DNA of 50,529 bases from JABSOG01 sp041583135 (lineage in GTDB: Bacteria; Pseudomonadota; Gammaproteobacteria; Enterobacterales; Alteromonadaceae): assembly GCA_041583135.1 (NCBI GenBank), contig JBFHGJ010000035.1, forward strand, positions 1-50,529, read 5' to 3'. Position 1 is the stretch's first letter, and the number at the start of each line of letters is the position of its first letter. The translations under genes were made by a program, and so were the position numbers. Under the pieces are notes generated by a model that ran no database searches, had not been told where the DNA came from, and saw nothing but the letters and a program-made list of their open reading frames with translations. Shown piece after piece: positions 16,767-25,504 of the stretch.

Positions 16767-18401
16767 ATGATCATAGAGCGAATCAAAACCACGCCGATTG
16801 ACGGACAAAAGCCCGGCACATCCGGTTTGCGAAAAAAAGTCAGCGTGTTCGCCCAGCCTAATTATCTGGAAAACTTTGTACAAAGTGTGTTTCATACCAT
16901 CGCGCCGTGTGAGGGGAAAACACTGGTGGTTGGCGGTGATGGCCGCTACTACAACTTGGCCGCCATCGATGTCATTATAAAAATGGCCATCGCCAACGGA
17001 TTTGCCGAACTTATCATTGGTCAAAATGGTATCCTCTCGACACCGGCTGCTTCTCATGTTATTCGCCGTAATCAAGCCTATGGCGGTATTATTTTGTCTG
17101 CCAGTCATAACCCGGGTGGTCCCGATGAAGATTTTGGTATCAAATATAATGGCGATAATGGTGGCCCGGCAGCGGAAAAATTGACCGATGCTATCTATCA
17201 GCATACGCGAGAGATTGACCACTATCTGTCGATAGATATCCCCAAGGTCGATATCTCTGAGGTTGGCGAGTTTGATGTTCATGGCGTGAGCATTAAAGTG
17301 ATCGACCCTGTTGCCGATTATGCCGACTTGATGGCGGAGATATTTGATTTTGACAAAATGTCGGCATTGGTAAAAAGCGGTGATTTTCGCTTGTGCTTTG
17401 ACGCGATGCACGCGGTGACCGGGCCATATGCCATCGAGATATTAGAAAACCGCCTAGGGGCGCCTAAAGGCACTGTTATCAACGGCGAACCTTTGCCGGA
17501 TTTTGGTGGTGGTCATCCCGATCCCAATCAAAAACATGCTCATGAACTGATTGAACGTCTCACCGGTGATGATGCCTTAGACTTTGGGGCTGCCTCCGAT
17601 GGTGATGGCGACCGCAACATGGTGCTTGGCAATAACTGTTATATCAACCCTTGCGATAGTTTGGCGATACTTGCCGCCAACGCTAAGTTAATACCGGGAT
17701 ATTCCAAAGGGATCAGCGGGGTTGCTCGTTCGATGCCAACCAGCCGAGCCGTAGACCGGGTTGCAGCAAAAGCCGGTATCGATTGCTATGAAACCCCAAC
17801 GGGTTGGAAGTTTTTCGGCAACCTGTTGGATGCCGGTAAAATCAGCCTGTGTGGTGAAGAAAGCTTTGGCACAGGGTCTTCACATGTACGTGAAAAAGAC
17901 GGTCTTTGGGCGGTGTTGTTTTGGCTCAATCTGCTGGCGGTGAAACAATGCTCTGTTGCCCAGGTTGTGAGCGAGCACTGGCAGCAGTATGGCCGAGATT
18001 ACTTTACCCGCCATGATTATGAAGGGATTGACTCGGATAGTGCCGCTGAGATGTTGGCGCAGCTAAAAGCCAAAATACCGACCCTCAAAGGTCAGAGCTT
18101 TGCCGGGGTGAGTGTGCTAAGTGCAGACGATTTTGCCTACATCGACCCGGTAGACGGCAGTGAAACCATGGCGCAAGGGGTCAGAGTGTATTTAAGTAAT
18201 GGTGGCCGAGTGGTTTATCGACTCTCTGGCACCGGCACCAGCGGCGCCACTTTGCGGGTTTATCTGGATCTTTATCGCAACGAACCAGATAAGCTGGAAT
18301 GTGAGCCGCAACAGGCGCTTGGCGAACTGATAGCCATTGCCGCCGAGATAGCCGACATAGCCCACTTTACCGGCCGAAACGCGCCTGATGTGATCACCTA
18401 A
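16767..18401 (+). CDS. pgm: Phosphoglucomutase (alpha-D-glucose phosphate-specific)
   Basis: This enzyme of 544 residues interconverts glucose-6-phosphate and glucose-1-phosphate. The phosphoserine is S113 in SASHNPGGPDEDFGIKYN, the Mg loop is DGDGDR at 278-283, sugar recognition is in CGEESFGTGSSHVREKDG, and the phosphate-binding loop is near the C-terminus in RLSGTGTSGATLR. Length is like E. coli Pgm. Its place inside the glg operon, between glgB and glgA, gives it the job of supplying glucose-1-phosphate to GlgC. A large reading frame on the opposite strand is a shadow of this gene. Confidence 0.95.
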   Translation: MIIERIKTTPIDGQKPGTSGLRKKVSVFAQPNYLENFVQSVFHTIAPCEGKTLVVGGDGRYYNLAAIDVIIKMAIANGFAELIIGQNGILSTPAASHVIRRNQAYGGIILSASHNPGGPDEDFGIKYNGDNGGPAAEKLTDAIYQHTREIDHYLSIDIPKVDISEVGEFDVHGVSIKVIDPVADYADLMAEIFDFDKMSALVKSGDFRLCFDAMHAVTGPYAIEILENRLGAPKGTVINGEPLPDFGGGHPDPNQKHAHELIERLTGDDALDFGAASDGDGDRNMVLGNNCYINPCDSLAILAANAKLIPGYSKGISGVARSMPTSRAVDRVAAKAGIDCYETPTGWKFFGNLLDAGKISLCGEESFGTGSSHVREKDGLWAVLFWLNLLAVKQCSVAQVVSEHWQQYGRDYFTRHDYEGIDSDSAAEMLAQLKAKIPTLKGQSFAGVSVLSADDFAYIDPVDGSETMAQGVRVYLSNGGRVVYRLSGTGTSGATLRVYLDLYRNEPDKLECEPQQALGELIAIAAEIADIAHFTGRNAPDVIT

Positions 18402-18417
18402 GGTTGTGGTGCCAAGT

Positions 18418-20016
18418 ATGAAAATATTGATGGTTGCCGCTGAAAATGATGCGCTACCCGGTGGCAAAGTCGGCGGTATCGGTGATGTCGTACGCGATAT
18501 CCCAAAAGCGCTGGCAGAGCAGCAGCAAAGGGTTGAGGTGGTGTTGCCTGGCTATGGTATGTTTTCAACGCTGGCATCGGCGCAAAAGGTCGATACGTTG
18601 GCGGTTCACTTTGCAGGTATGACACACAAGGTCGAGCTGTATCAGCTGCATAACATCTATGCAGGGCAAAATGTGGTGCAGTGGGTGCTGGAGCATCCGC
18701 TGTTCAGTGAGGCCGGGCGTGGTCAGATCTACTGTGACGATCCGCCCGATAGTCCTTTTGCCTCCGATGCCACCAAGTTCGCCTTATTTTGCGCCGCCGT
18801 GGCAAAGGCTTTATGTAACGGACTTTTCGGGCAAGTGGATATTATTCATCTGCACGATTGGCATGCGGCAATGCTGACGGTACTCAGGGCATTCGACCCT
18901 GAATATGCGGCGTTAAAAGCGATACCTACGGTTTACACCATTCATAATCTCGCGTTACAGGGCACGCGACCGATGGCAGGTTCACCTTCCTCTTTGGTGG
19001 CGTGGTTTAAAGACTTAAAGGTTGAACACAATCAGGTTATCGACCCGCGCTATCCCAATTGCATTAATCCAATGCGATGCGGAATAAACCTAAGTGATAA
19101 AGTTCATGTGGTCTCAGACAGCTATGCCGAAGAAGTGCTTTTACCAAGTGAGCCACACCAAGGTTTTTTTGGCGGTGAGGGTTTGGAAATGGACCTGCAA
19201 AGGGCCAAGGACGAAGGTCGTTTAGTGGGTATTTTGAACGGTTGTGAGTATCAACAACCGTCGCAGCCACCATGTTCATTCGATGTGCTGAATCAACAAA
19301 TACATCGGGATTTACTGCTGTGGGCCAGTCGCAGCGAGTTTGTCAAAAGTGCGCATATGATTGCGACTGCCCGGTTGAACCTTTGGCAGCAAAAGCAATG
19401 GCAAAGTCCGCCGGTGATTGTGACGTCTGTGGGGCGGCTGACCACGCAAAAGGTCAGTTTGTTGCGTCTGCCTCTTGAAGACGGTCGCTCGGCACTTGAA
19501 CATTTGCTAGATAAACTTGAGCCGGTCGGGGTTTTTATTTTACTCGGTAGTGGCGATAAGGCGCTTGAAGCTTTTATGACAGAGGTCAGCGCCAAGCGTA
19601 GTCATTTTTTATTTTTGAATGGCTTTTCGGCGGCGCTGTCCGATAGTTTGTATCAAACGGGTGACTTATTCGTTATGCCAAGTTCTTTCGAACCCTGTGG
19701 GATCAGCCAAATGCTTGCCATGCGCGCAGGTCAGCCTTGTTTGGTGCATGGGGTCGGTGGTCTGAACGATACGGTAAAGCATCTCGACAATGGTTTTGTG
19801 TTTAAAGGCGATAACCAGCTTTCACAAGCTGCTCATTTGGTGGCCTGCTTTTCAGATGCCATCACCTTAAAACAACAGCAACCGCAGCTGTGGCAATCCA
19901 TTCAAGCGGCGGCGTCAACTGCACGCTTTTATTGGGCTGATGCCGCCAAAGCTTATATTGAGCGATTGTACCGGCCCGCTATTTCATCCTCTGGCAGGCC
20001 CTTACCCGGGCGCTAG
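18418..20016 (+). CDS. glgA: Glycogen synthase, ADP-glucose type, GT5
   Basis: A retaining glycosyltransferase of 532 residues that extends alpha-1,4-glucan from ADP-glucose. The N-terminal Rossmann domain starts MKILMVAAENDALPGGKVGG, with K17 in the K-x-GG motif that binds ADP-glucose. The C-terminal domain carries PSSFEPCGISQMLAMRAG (about 421-438), the GT5 E-x7-E region, followed by VGGLNDTV. ATG at 18418 fits the family start; a GTG four codons earlier (18406) is possible but adds residues outside the fold. The gene lies 16 bases after pgm and ends the operon. No clear terminator follows it. Confidence 0.95.
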   Translation: MKILMVAAENDALPGGKVGGIGDVVRDIPKALAEQQQRVEVVLPGYGMFSTLASAQKVDTLAVHFAGMTHKVELYQLHNIYAGQNVVQWVLEHPLFSEAGRGQIYCDDPPDSPFASDATKFALFCAAVAKALCNGLFGQVDIIHLHDWHAAMLTVLRAFDPEYAALKAIPTVYTIHNLALQGTRPMAGSPSSLVAWFKDLKVEHNQVIDPRYPNCINPMRCGINLSDKVHVVSDSYAEEVLLPSEPHQGFFGGEGLEMDLQRAKDEGRLVGILNGCEYQQPSQPPCSFDVLNQQIHRDLLLWASRSEFVKSAHMIATARLNLWQQKQWQSPPVIVTSVGRLTTQKVSLLRLPLEDGRSALEHLLDKLEPVGVFILLGSGDKALEAFMTEVSAKRSHFLFLNGFSAALSDSLYQTGDLFVMPSSFEPCGISQMLAMRAGQPCLVHGVGGLNDTVKHLDNGFVFKGDNQLSQAAHLVACFSDAITLKQQQPQLWQSIQAAASTARFYWADAAKAYIERLYRPAISSSGRPLPGR

Positions 20017-20053
20017 GTCATTCGACGGCTTTGTAAAAACTTGTTTCCCGGAC

Positions 20054-20082
20054 TTATGCAAATACCGGTTGTTTGTTATAGT
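20054..20082 (+). promoter_or_regulatory. Candidate promoter of the ABC exporter operon
   Basis: TTATGC (20054-20059) and TATAGT (20077-20082) are 17 bases apart in the 107-base gap after glgA. The -10 element is good and the -35 element weak. The first gene starts 41 bases later. Confidence 0.5.
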
Positions 20083-20123
20083 CCTGTGCTTGAAAAAAGT
20101 TTTAACAATAACGGCAGTGCGAC

Positions 20124-20795
20124 ATGATCCGACTCAAGCAGGTGAGAAAAGTCTATAACGAGGGCCCGGCTCAGTTCGAAGCCTTAAAAGGCATTGATCT
20201 CACCATCAATGACAACGAAATGGTTGCCATTATGGGCGCCTCTGGCTCTGGTAAATCGACCCTGATGAACATTCTTGGGTGTTTGGATACGCCAACCAGT
20301 GGTGAATACCTGTTTGACGACAAAGTGGTGCAAAACCTCAGCGATGATGAACTCTCGGCCATTCGCAATCATCGTATTGGTTTTGTGTTTCAATCTTTTC
20401 ATCTGTTGCCACGTTTGAGCGCCTTAAAGAACGTTATGGTGCCGATGCGTTTTAATGAAACAGAAGAACAGGTTGCCGAGCAACTGGCAAGCGATATGCT
20501 AAAGCGGGTTGGACTGGGCGAAAGATTACACAATCGGCCCAGTGAAATGTCCGGTGGGCAACGCCAGCGGGTTGCCATTGCTCGTGCGCTGGTCAACAAA
20601 CCGCGGATCATTTTTGCCGATGAACCGACCGGTAACCTCGATAGTAAAACCTCCATTGATATCATGAACCTATTCAAAGAGTTGCACGCTCAGGGGCAAA
20701 CGTTGGTGTTTGTGACCCACGAGCAAGAAGTGGCCGACCATGCCCAGCGCATCATCTATGTCAAAGACGGGGAGATTGTCGATGAGCGTATTTAA
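20124..20795 (+). CDS. ABC transporter ATP-binding protein, MacB/LolD-type
   Basis: An ATPase of 223 residues. Walker A is GASGSGKST at 38-46, the Q-loop is in FVFQSFHLLPRLS, the ABC signature MSGGQRQR begins near 142, Walker B is IIFADEPTG from about 162, and the H-loop is in FVTHEQE. The sequence type is that of the MacB/LolD branch, which drives mechanotransmission with FtsX-fold permeases, not channel transport. It is a stand-alone NBD; the permease is the last gene of the same operon, 3.3 kb downstream, with three adaptor genes between. Its last 14 bases overlap the start of the first adaptor gene. Confidence 0.93.
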   Translation: MIRLKQVRKVYNEGPAQFEALKGIDLTINDNEMVAIMGASGSGKSTLMNILGCLDTPTSGEYLFDDKVVQNLSDDELSAIRNHRIGFVFQSFHLLPRLSALKNVMVPMRFNETEEQVAEQLASDMLKRVGLGERLHNRPSEMSGGQRQRVAIARALVNKPRIIFADEPTGNLDSKTSIDIMNLFKELHAQGQTLVFVTHEQEVADHAQRIIYVKDGEIVDERI

Positions 20796-21726
20796 AACCA
20801 TTGCGTGGAGCGTGCTGGCTGCACTTCCCTCTATTGCGCAGGCGGAGCTTATGTTGACCGGGGAAGTATCGGCAAAAAATGCCGAGAGCTTTTTCGCCCC
20901 GCGAGTCAACAGCTGGCAGATCCAAATTGAATGGATGTTACCAGAGGGACAAATCGCCAAGCCCGGTGAGCTGGTGGTATTGTTTGACCGCGCGTCGGTC
21001 GATTCAGAGATAGAAATGAAAGAAGCGGACCTGCTCAAAAAGCAAGATCAGCTCAACTTGGCCAAAGCCCAAGGCGAAGAATCGATTATGGATGCCGAGT
21101 TCAACTACGAAAAGGCAAAATTGGAGTTAAAAAAGGCGGAGATTGAAGCGGGTATCGGCAAAACCTATGTCAGCGCCTATGAACATGAAAAGGCCAATGT
21201 CGAAATGCAAAGGCGACTGTTGGCGGTAGATAAGTCAGAGCGCCAATTGGCGGCGAAAAAAGAAGAAGTAAAAACGGACATCGAGAAAAAGCTTACCGAG
21301 ATCCAAAAGGCGCAATACGATTTGGCCCATCTTAAAAAGAAATCTAAATTGACGGCGCTTTATACGGAAAACGGTGGGCCGATGGTTTATGCCTCCCATC
21401 CATGGAACGGTTCTAAAATCACTTCAGGCTCATCGGTGCAAGCCACTTGGAAGGTGGCCGAGGTTGCCTCCAGTAAAGAAATGCGCATTACCGCATGGCT
21501 GAATGAAGTCGATAAAGATGAGATTACCAAAGGTGCGAAGGTTAAAGTGTCGGTGGATGCTTTGCCGGGTAAAACCTTTACCGGCGTGGTGTCTCACATC
21601 GTTCCACAGGCAGAAGAACGCGCCGCTTGGGGCAGTGCCGCCTATTTTGAAGTGTATATCGATATTGACGATTATCACAATGCCGGGCTGGTGCCGGGTA
21701 TGAGCGTATTGGTTGAGGTGATTTGA
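20782..21726 (+). CDS. HlyD/MacA-type periplasmic adaptor 1 (signal peptide, short form)
   Basis: A protein of 314 residues with a Sec signal peptide (1-21, ending SIAQA). A lipoyl-like half motif (WQIQIEWMLPEGQIAKPGELVVLFD, split here by the long coiled coil of about residues 65-175) and a beta-barrel region (NEVDKDEITKGAKVKV, ALPGKTFTGVVSHI) mark it as a membrane fusion protein. It ends at LVPGMSVLVEVI and lacks the membrane-proximal domain found in adaptors 2 and 3. The start at 20782 has GGGGAG seven bases upstream; an earlier in-frame start lies inside the ATPase gene and would hide the signal peptide. Translational coupling to the ATPase gene is likely. Confidence 0.85.
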   Translation: MSVFKTIAWSVLAALPSIAQAELMLTGEVSAKNAESFFAPRVNSWQIQIEWMLPEGQIAKPGELVVLFDRASVDSEIEMKEADLLKKQDQLNLAKAQGEESIMDAEFNYEKAKLELKKAEIEAGIGKTYVSAYEHEKANVEMQRRLLAVDKSERQLAAKKEEVKTDIEKKLTEIQKAQYDLAHLKKKSKLTALYTENGGPMVYASHPWNGSKITSGSSVQATWKVAEVASSKEMRITAWLNEVDKDEITKGAKVKVSVDALPGKTFTGVVSHIVPQAEERAAWGSAAYFEVYIDIDDYHNAGLVPGMSVLVEVI

Positions 21727-22904
21727 TGCGGCATATGATTAAACAGACATTACTGATCGCCTGCTGTGCCGGTCTACTCGGTGGCTGTAGCGATGAAGAA
21801 CTGGCGACCGTTACCGCCAATGTGACCGACTTTAATATTTCGGTTAAAGCCAACGGCGAGCTGGCTTCGCAAAATACGGCCTATTTGACGCCGCCGAGCG
21901 TGCGTAACATGTGGCAATATAAAATCAATTTCTTGGTGCCAGAGGGGATGCAGGTTAAAGAAGGGCAGGTGGTTGCCCGATTTGAAACCAACAAGCTCAG
22001 CGATAAGCTCAGGCAAAAACAGGATGAACTCAGCACTGTTACCAAAGAATTGGAAAATGAGCGTATAGCCCAAGAAAAAGAACTCGAAGATTTAAAGGTT
22101 CAGTTGGCACAGCGTGAAGTGTCGCTGCGTAAAGCGACCCGTAAAGCAGAACTGGTCGATGAGACCACCTCAAAGGTCGATAGTGAAAAGCTGCAACTGG
22201 ATAAATCCATTGCTGCCCAGGACTTAACCCTATATCAGCAAAAAATGTCACGCTTTAAGGCCAAATCGGCATTGGAACTGTCGATAAAGCAACGTGAGAA
22301 AGGCGCCCTTGAAGCTGAGGTGAACACCTTGAAAGCCTCCATCGCCAAATTATCGATAAAGGCACCTAAATCGGGCATGTTCATATATGCCAGCAATTAC
22401 AAAGGCGACAAATTTGCTGTTGGCGATACCTTACATACCGGGCAAACCTTTGCCGAAATCCCTTCGCTTGATCAGATGATAGTCAAAGCCAAGATATCCG
22501 AGCGTAATTTAGGCCGTTTAAAAGAAGGCATGAATGTTGAAATTGTACTCGATGCCAACGCGGAGAAAAAATACTACGGCAAGCTGACCAACTTGGGCTC
22601 GGTGATCCAAGAAAAGGCTAAAAATTCGCCTGAGAAAGTGATTGAAGCGGAGGTGGCGATATCACAGCCTGATCATCAGTTGATGCGCCCGGGGATGATA
22701 GCCCGCTTGTCTATCGTGGTCGATACCTATAAAGATGTTGTGGTGGTGCCGACCTCTGCGGTGCTACTTACCGAAGGGAAAGCGACGGTTAAGATGAAAT
22801 CAATGTTCGGTCAGACCGAGCGCGAGGTCAAGGTGGTGGCGTTTGATGACCAGACAACCGCCATAGCCGAAGGCTTAGCGGCAGGAGAGGAGGTGATCTT
22901 GTGA
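21726..22904 (+). CDS. HlyD/MacA-type periplasmic adaptor 2 (predicted lipoprotein)
   Basis: A protein of 392 residues with a lipoprotein signal: hydrophobic segment then LLGGC near residue 20. The lipoyl-like part shows VPEGMQVKEGQVVARFE, followed by a long coiled coil (about 90-205, rich in Lys, Glu and Gln), SIKAPKSGMFIY, a beta-barrel (AKISERNLGRLKEGMNVEIV) and a membrane-proximal domain (VVVVPTSAVLLTEGKATV, GLAAGEEVIL). This is the full MacA-like order. The ATG at 21726 overlaps the stop of adaptor 1 (TGATG) and has GAGGTG upstream. A second ATG three codons on is also possible. It is clearly a paralogue of its two adaptor neighbours but well diverged. Confidence 0.88.
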   Translation: MRHMIKQTLLIACCAGLLGGCSDEELATVTANVTDFNISVKANGELASQNTAYLTPPSVRNMWQYKINFLVPEGMQVKEGQVVARFETNKLSDKLRQKQDELSTVTKELENERIAQEKELEDLKVQLAQREVSLRKATRKAELVDETTSKVDSEKLQLDKSIAAQDLTLYQQKMSRFKAKSALELSIKQREKGALEAEVNTLKASIAKLSIKAPKSGMFIYASNYKGDKFAVGDTLHTGQTFAEIPSLDQMIVKAKISERNLGRLKEGMNVEIVLDANAEKKYYGKLTNLGSVIQEKAKNSPEKVIEAEVAISQPDHQLMRPGMIARLSIVVDTYKDVVVVPTSAVLLTEGKATVKMKSMFGQTEREVKVVAFDDQTTAIAEGLAAGEEVIL

Positions 22905-24091
22905 AGCCTGTGATTTTGGCGCTGTTGGTTGCCGTTGTGTTGGGCGGATGTGCCGATAGTGATGAGAGTGAGATCTTGACCGTTGCTGTGAGCAAACAGG
23001 TTTTGTCGGTAGAAGTGCCAAGTAAAGGTGAAGTGGTGGCGGCAAAATCCACCAAAATGTCGGTACCCGGTGGGATGAGAGGGTCAAAAACCCTTGCTTG
23101 GCTGTTGCCGGAAAACAGCGTTGTTAAAAAAGGCGATGTCATCGCAAGGTTTGATGGCGAAGACTTTATTTTAGAACGAGACAGCACCCGGCTAGACTTG
23201 AATGCTGCCAACCTAGAGACCGACAACAAGTCCTTGGTGATCGCCACAGAAAAGGCCGATATCAAAAGTGATACCAAGGTGGTCAATCGTGAAATCGAGT
23301 TTTCCGACCAATTTAATGTCGATGACCTGACGGTATATTCTAAAAATGAAATTATCGACGCTCTTGATAATCGTGAATATCTTGCCGCTCAGCTCGACTT
23401 TTTAAATTGGAAGCTCGATAACTTTTCACACAGCTCAAAAAGTGAAATGGACCTGATGATGCTCAAAGCTGCGCAGTATCAGACCAAGCTGGAGCAATTT
23501 GAAACCGCTTTAACCAAGCTTGAGGTTTACGCGCCCCATGATGGTATTTTGATTTATGAAAGTAACTGGCGTGGCGAAAAGCCGCGTATCGGTCAAACCA
23601 TGTGGCCGGGCACCAATCTTGCGCGTTTACCTGATCTGTCTGAATTACAGGCGACCTTGCATGTACTTGAGGGCGAAGCTGGTAATGTTGAGGTTGGCAA
23701 TGACGTTAAAATAACCTTAGATGCCATGCCAGAGCAGGTATTTAACGGCAAGGTATTGAAAAAAGCTGGGATCTCCAAACCGATTAAATCGGGGTTGCCG
23801 GTGAAGTATTTTGAAATAACAGTCAGTATCACCGATGCCAATGGCGATGTGATAAAGCCCGGCAACAAGGTAAGTGCGGTGATCATAGGTCAACGTAGCG
23901 AGCCCGTACTGAGTGTGCCGCTGCAAGCGATTTTTTCAGACGAGCAGGGGAGCTTTGTATACGCAGAGGTGAACGGCAAGTTGCAAAAGACCCCGGTCTC
24001 CTTGGGGCTTAAAACGTTTGCTCAGGCAGAGGTGGTTGCTGGTCTTGAACAAGGCCAAAAAGTCGCTCTGTTTAAACCCATGGTAATGTAG
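22901..24091 (+). CDS. HlyD/MacA-type periplasmic adaptor 3 (predicted lipoprotein)
   Basis: A protein of 396 residues starting at GTG 22901, which overlaps the stop of adaptor 2 (GTGA) and follows a strong AGGAGGTG. The lipobox is VVLGGC, Cys near residue 17. The lipoyl-like segment is LLPENSVVKKGDVIARFD, and the counterpart after the helical hairpin is VYAPHDGILIYESNWRGEK; the barrel follows (VGNDVKITLDAMPEQVFNGKV) with a C-terminal membrane-proximal domain (VLSVPLQAIFSDEQGSFVY, GLEQGQKVALF). Its coiled coil is shorter and differently charged than that of adaptor 2. It would sit on the inner-membrane face as part of the exporter. Confidence 0.88.
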   Translation: MKPVILALLVAVVLGGCADSDESEILTVAVSKQVLSVEVPSKGEVVAAKSTKMSVPGGMRGSKTLAWLLPENSVVKKGDVIARFDGEDFILERDSTRLDLNAANLETDNKSLVIATEKADIKSDTKVVNREIEFSDQFNVDDLTVYSKNEIIDALDNREYLAAQLDFLNWKLDNFSHSSKSEMDLMMLKAAQYQTKLEQFETALTKLEVYAPHDGILIYESNWRGEKPRIGQTMWPGTNLARLPDLSELQATLHVLEGEAGNVEVGNDVKITLDAMPEQVFNGKVLKKAGISKPIKSGLPVKYFEITVSITDANGDVIKPGNKVSAVIIGQRSEPVLSVPLQAIFSDEQGSFVYAEVNGKLQKTPVSLGLKTFAQAEVVAGLEQGQKVALFKPMVM

Positions 24092-24108
24092 GCAGTCACA
24101 ATCCGACA

Positions 24109-25344
24109 ATGAAAATAAAGAATACACTACTGGAAGCCATCGACGAGCTTTCAAGGCACAAATTGCGTACCTTGCTGACTTTGCTGGGGATGATCTTCGG
24201 CGTTGGTGCGGTCAATGCCATGCTCAATATCGGCAGCGGCGCCGAGCAAGAGGCGCTGAGAATGATAGATACCATGGGGGTGAGAAACCTCATTGTACAG
24301 GCGCGAGAATATGATGATGAAGAACTTAAGGAAATTCGTAAGCATTCGGTAGGCTTATCGTTGCGGGATTTGGCGGCGGTGCAGGTTACCCTGCCGTTTG
24401 TTGAGCAAAGTGCGGCGCAAAAGCACGTCAAAACCTACTCGGTTTATACCGGTGAAGGTGAAGCCAAGTCTAATGTGGTGGGCGTCAGTGAAGACTATTT
24501 TGCGTTATCGAACCTAAAAGCGGGTAAAGGGCGGTTATTCAATAGTGATGACAACCTGCGCTATGCACAAGTGGCTGTATTGGGTGCGGTTGCCGCGAGA
24601 AAGCTTTTTCCTAAAGGTGATGTCGTTGGCAAAAAGCTAAAGGTCAATCATCTCTGGCTGGAAGTGGTTGGGGTGTTGACGTCGCCGAATATCTCGAAAA
24701 AAGAATTCCAAGGGGTTAAGCTCGGTGGTGAGTCAGATTCCATATTTGTGCCACTCAATACCGTGGCCAAACGACTGAATGTAGAGCCCTTAGATGCCGA
24801 GATTGATGCTTTTAGAGTGCGTATCGCCAAAGATGTCGATCAGGTAAAGGCGGCCAAAGCCATTACCCATCTACTGAAAAAACGCCATGGCGAAATAGAC
24901 GACTTTGATATTTTGATCCCCTCGGCATTATTGGCCCAGCATAAGCAAACCCAGAAGATCTTTAATATTGTGATGGCCTCGGTTGCCGGGATCTCCTTGC
25001 TGGTGGGCGGCATCGGCATTATGAATATAATGTTGGCAACCATTTTAGAAAGAACTAAAGAGATTGGTTTATACCGCGCGGTGGGGGCTACCCGAGCCGA
25101 CATTATGAATCAGTTCCTGATGGAGAGCTTTGTGATTTCCATTGTCGGCGGGGTATTGGGAGTTATCTTTGGCTTGGTACTGTCAGAAGGCATAGCACTG
25201 TTTTCTGGCTGGCCGGTGCTCTGGTCAATCACTGCCATCATTTCATCACTTATCATCTGTATGGTCATTGGTATTTTGTTTGGTATCTATCCTGCCAAGA
25301 CCGCGTCAAAGCTCGACCCTATCGACGCGTTGCACGCCGACTAA
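24109..25344 (+). CDS. ABC transporter permease, MacB/FtsX-type
   Basis: A protein of 411 residues. One N-terminal membrane segment (about 20-42, LLTLLGMIFGVGAVNAMLNIG) is followed by a MacB_PCD periplasmic domain (about 45-275) and an FtsX domain with three segments: VAGISLLVGGIGIMNIMLAT, FVISIVGGVLGVIFGLVL and IISSLIICMVIGILFGIYPA. The KEIGLYRAVGATRADI loop between the first two is the typical coupling helix region that contacts the ATPase. The start lies 17 bases after adaptor 3. With the ATPase it makes a split MacB. The substrate is unknown; no TolC, bacteriocin or biosynthetic gene is next to it. Confidence 0.92.
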   Translation: MKIKNTLLEAIDELSRHKLRTLLTLLGMIFGVGAVNAMLNIGSGAEQEALRMIDTMGVRNLIVQAREYDDEELKEIRKHSVGLSLRDLAAVQVTLPFVEQSAAQKHVKTYSVYTGEGEAKSNVVGVSEDYFALSNLKAGKGRLFNSDDNLRYAQVAVLGAVAARKLFPKGDVVGKKLKVNHLWLEVVGVLTSPNISKKEFQGVKLGGESDSIFVPLNTVAKRLNVEPLDAEIDAFRVRIAKDVDQVKAAKAITHLLKKRHGEIDDFDILIPSALLAQHKQTQKIFNIVMASVAGISLLVGGIGIMNIMLATILERTKEIGLYRAVGATRADIMNQFLMESFVISIVGGVLGVIFGLVLSEGIALFSGWPVLWSITAIISSLIICMVIGILFGIYPAKTASKLDPIDALHAD

Positions 25345-25351
25345 ATCAAAG

Positions 25352-25374
25352 GCTCTGCACAGGGAGTGCGGAGC
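25352..25374 (+). terminator. Stem-loop after the ABC exporter operon
   Basis: GCTCTGCAC and GTGCGGAGC pair over nine positions with one G-T wobble around a 5-base loop, seven bases after the permease stop. The following bases (AAATCC) are not T-rich, so termination may be Rho-assisted. Confidence 0.45.
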
Positions 25375-25401
25375 AAATCCAGTTGCTTATCTTCAGACCC
25401 A

Positions 25402-25414
25402 GGTGTCAGACACC
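25402..25414. repeat. Short palindrome GGTGTC-A-GACACC, REP-like remnant
   Basis: A perfect 13-base odd palindrome, next to a second short inverted repeat (AAAGGT...ACCTTT, about 25421-25437). Its form resembles REP-type sequences scattered in marine gammaproteobacterial genomes. It lies just beyond the degraded Uma2 gene. Confidence 0.4.
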
Positions 25415-25504
25415 AAAAATAAAGGTACTTGACCTTTTATCAATCACTTAGCTTCTTCACAACCTGAGAATTTGGGCAAACTCCGACACTTAAATTTTAG
25501 GTAA

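Noticed and set aside
16743..17411. Reading frame of 222 codons on the minus strand opposite pgm
   Set aside because: It lies wholly antisense to a gene with clear catalytic motifs, has no recognisable domain and no ribosome-binding context.
20740..20781. Longer start of adaptor 1
   Set aside because: It would place 14 residues before a perfect signal peptide and lies inside the ATPase gene; the ATG at 20782 has GGGGAG at good spacing.
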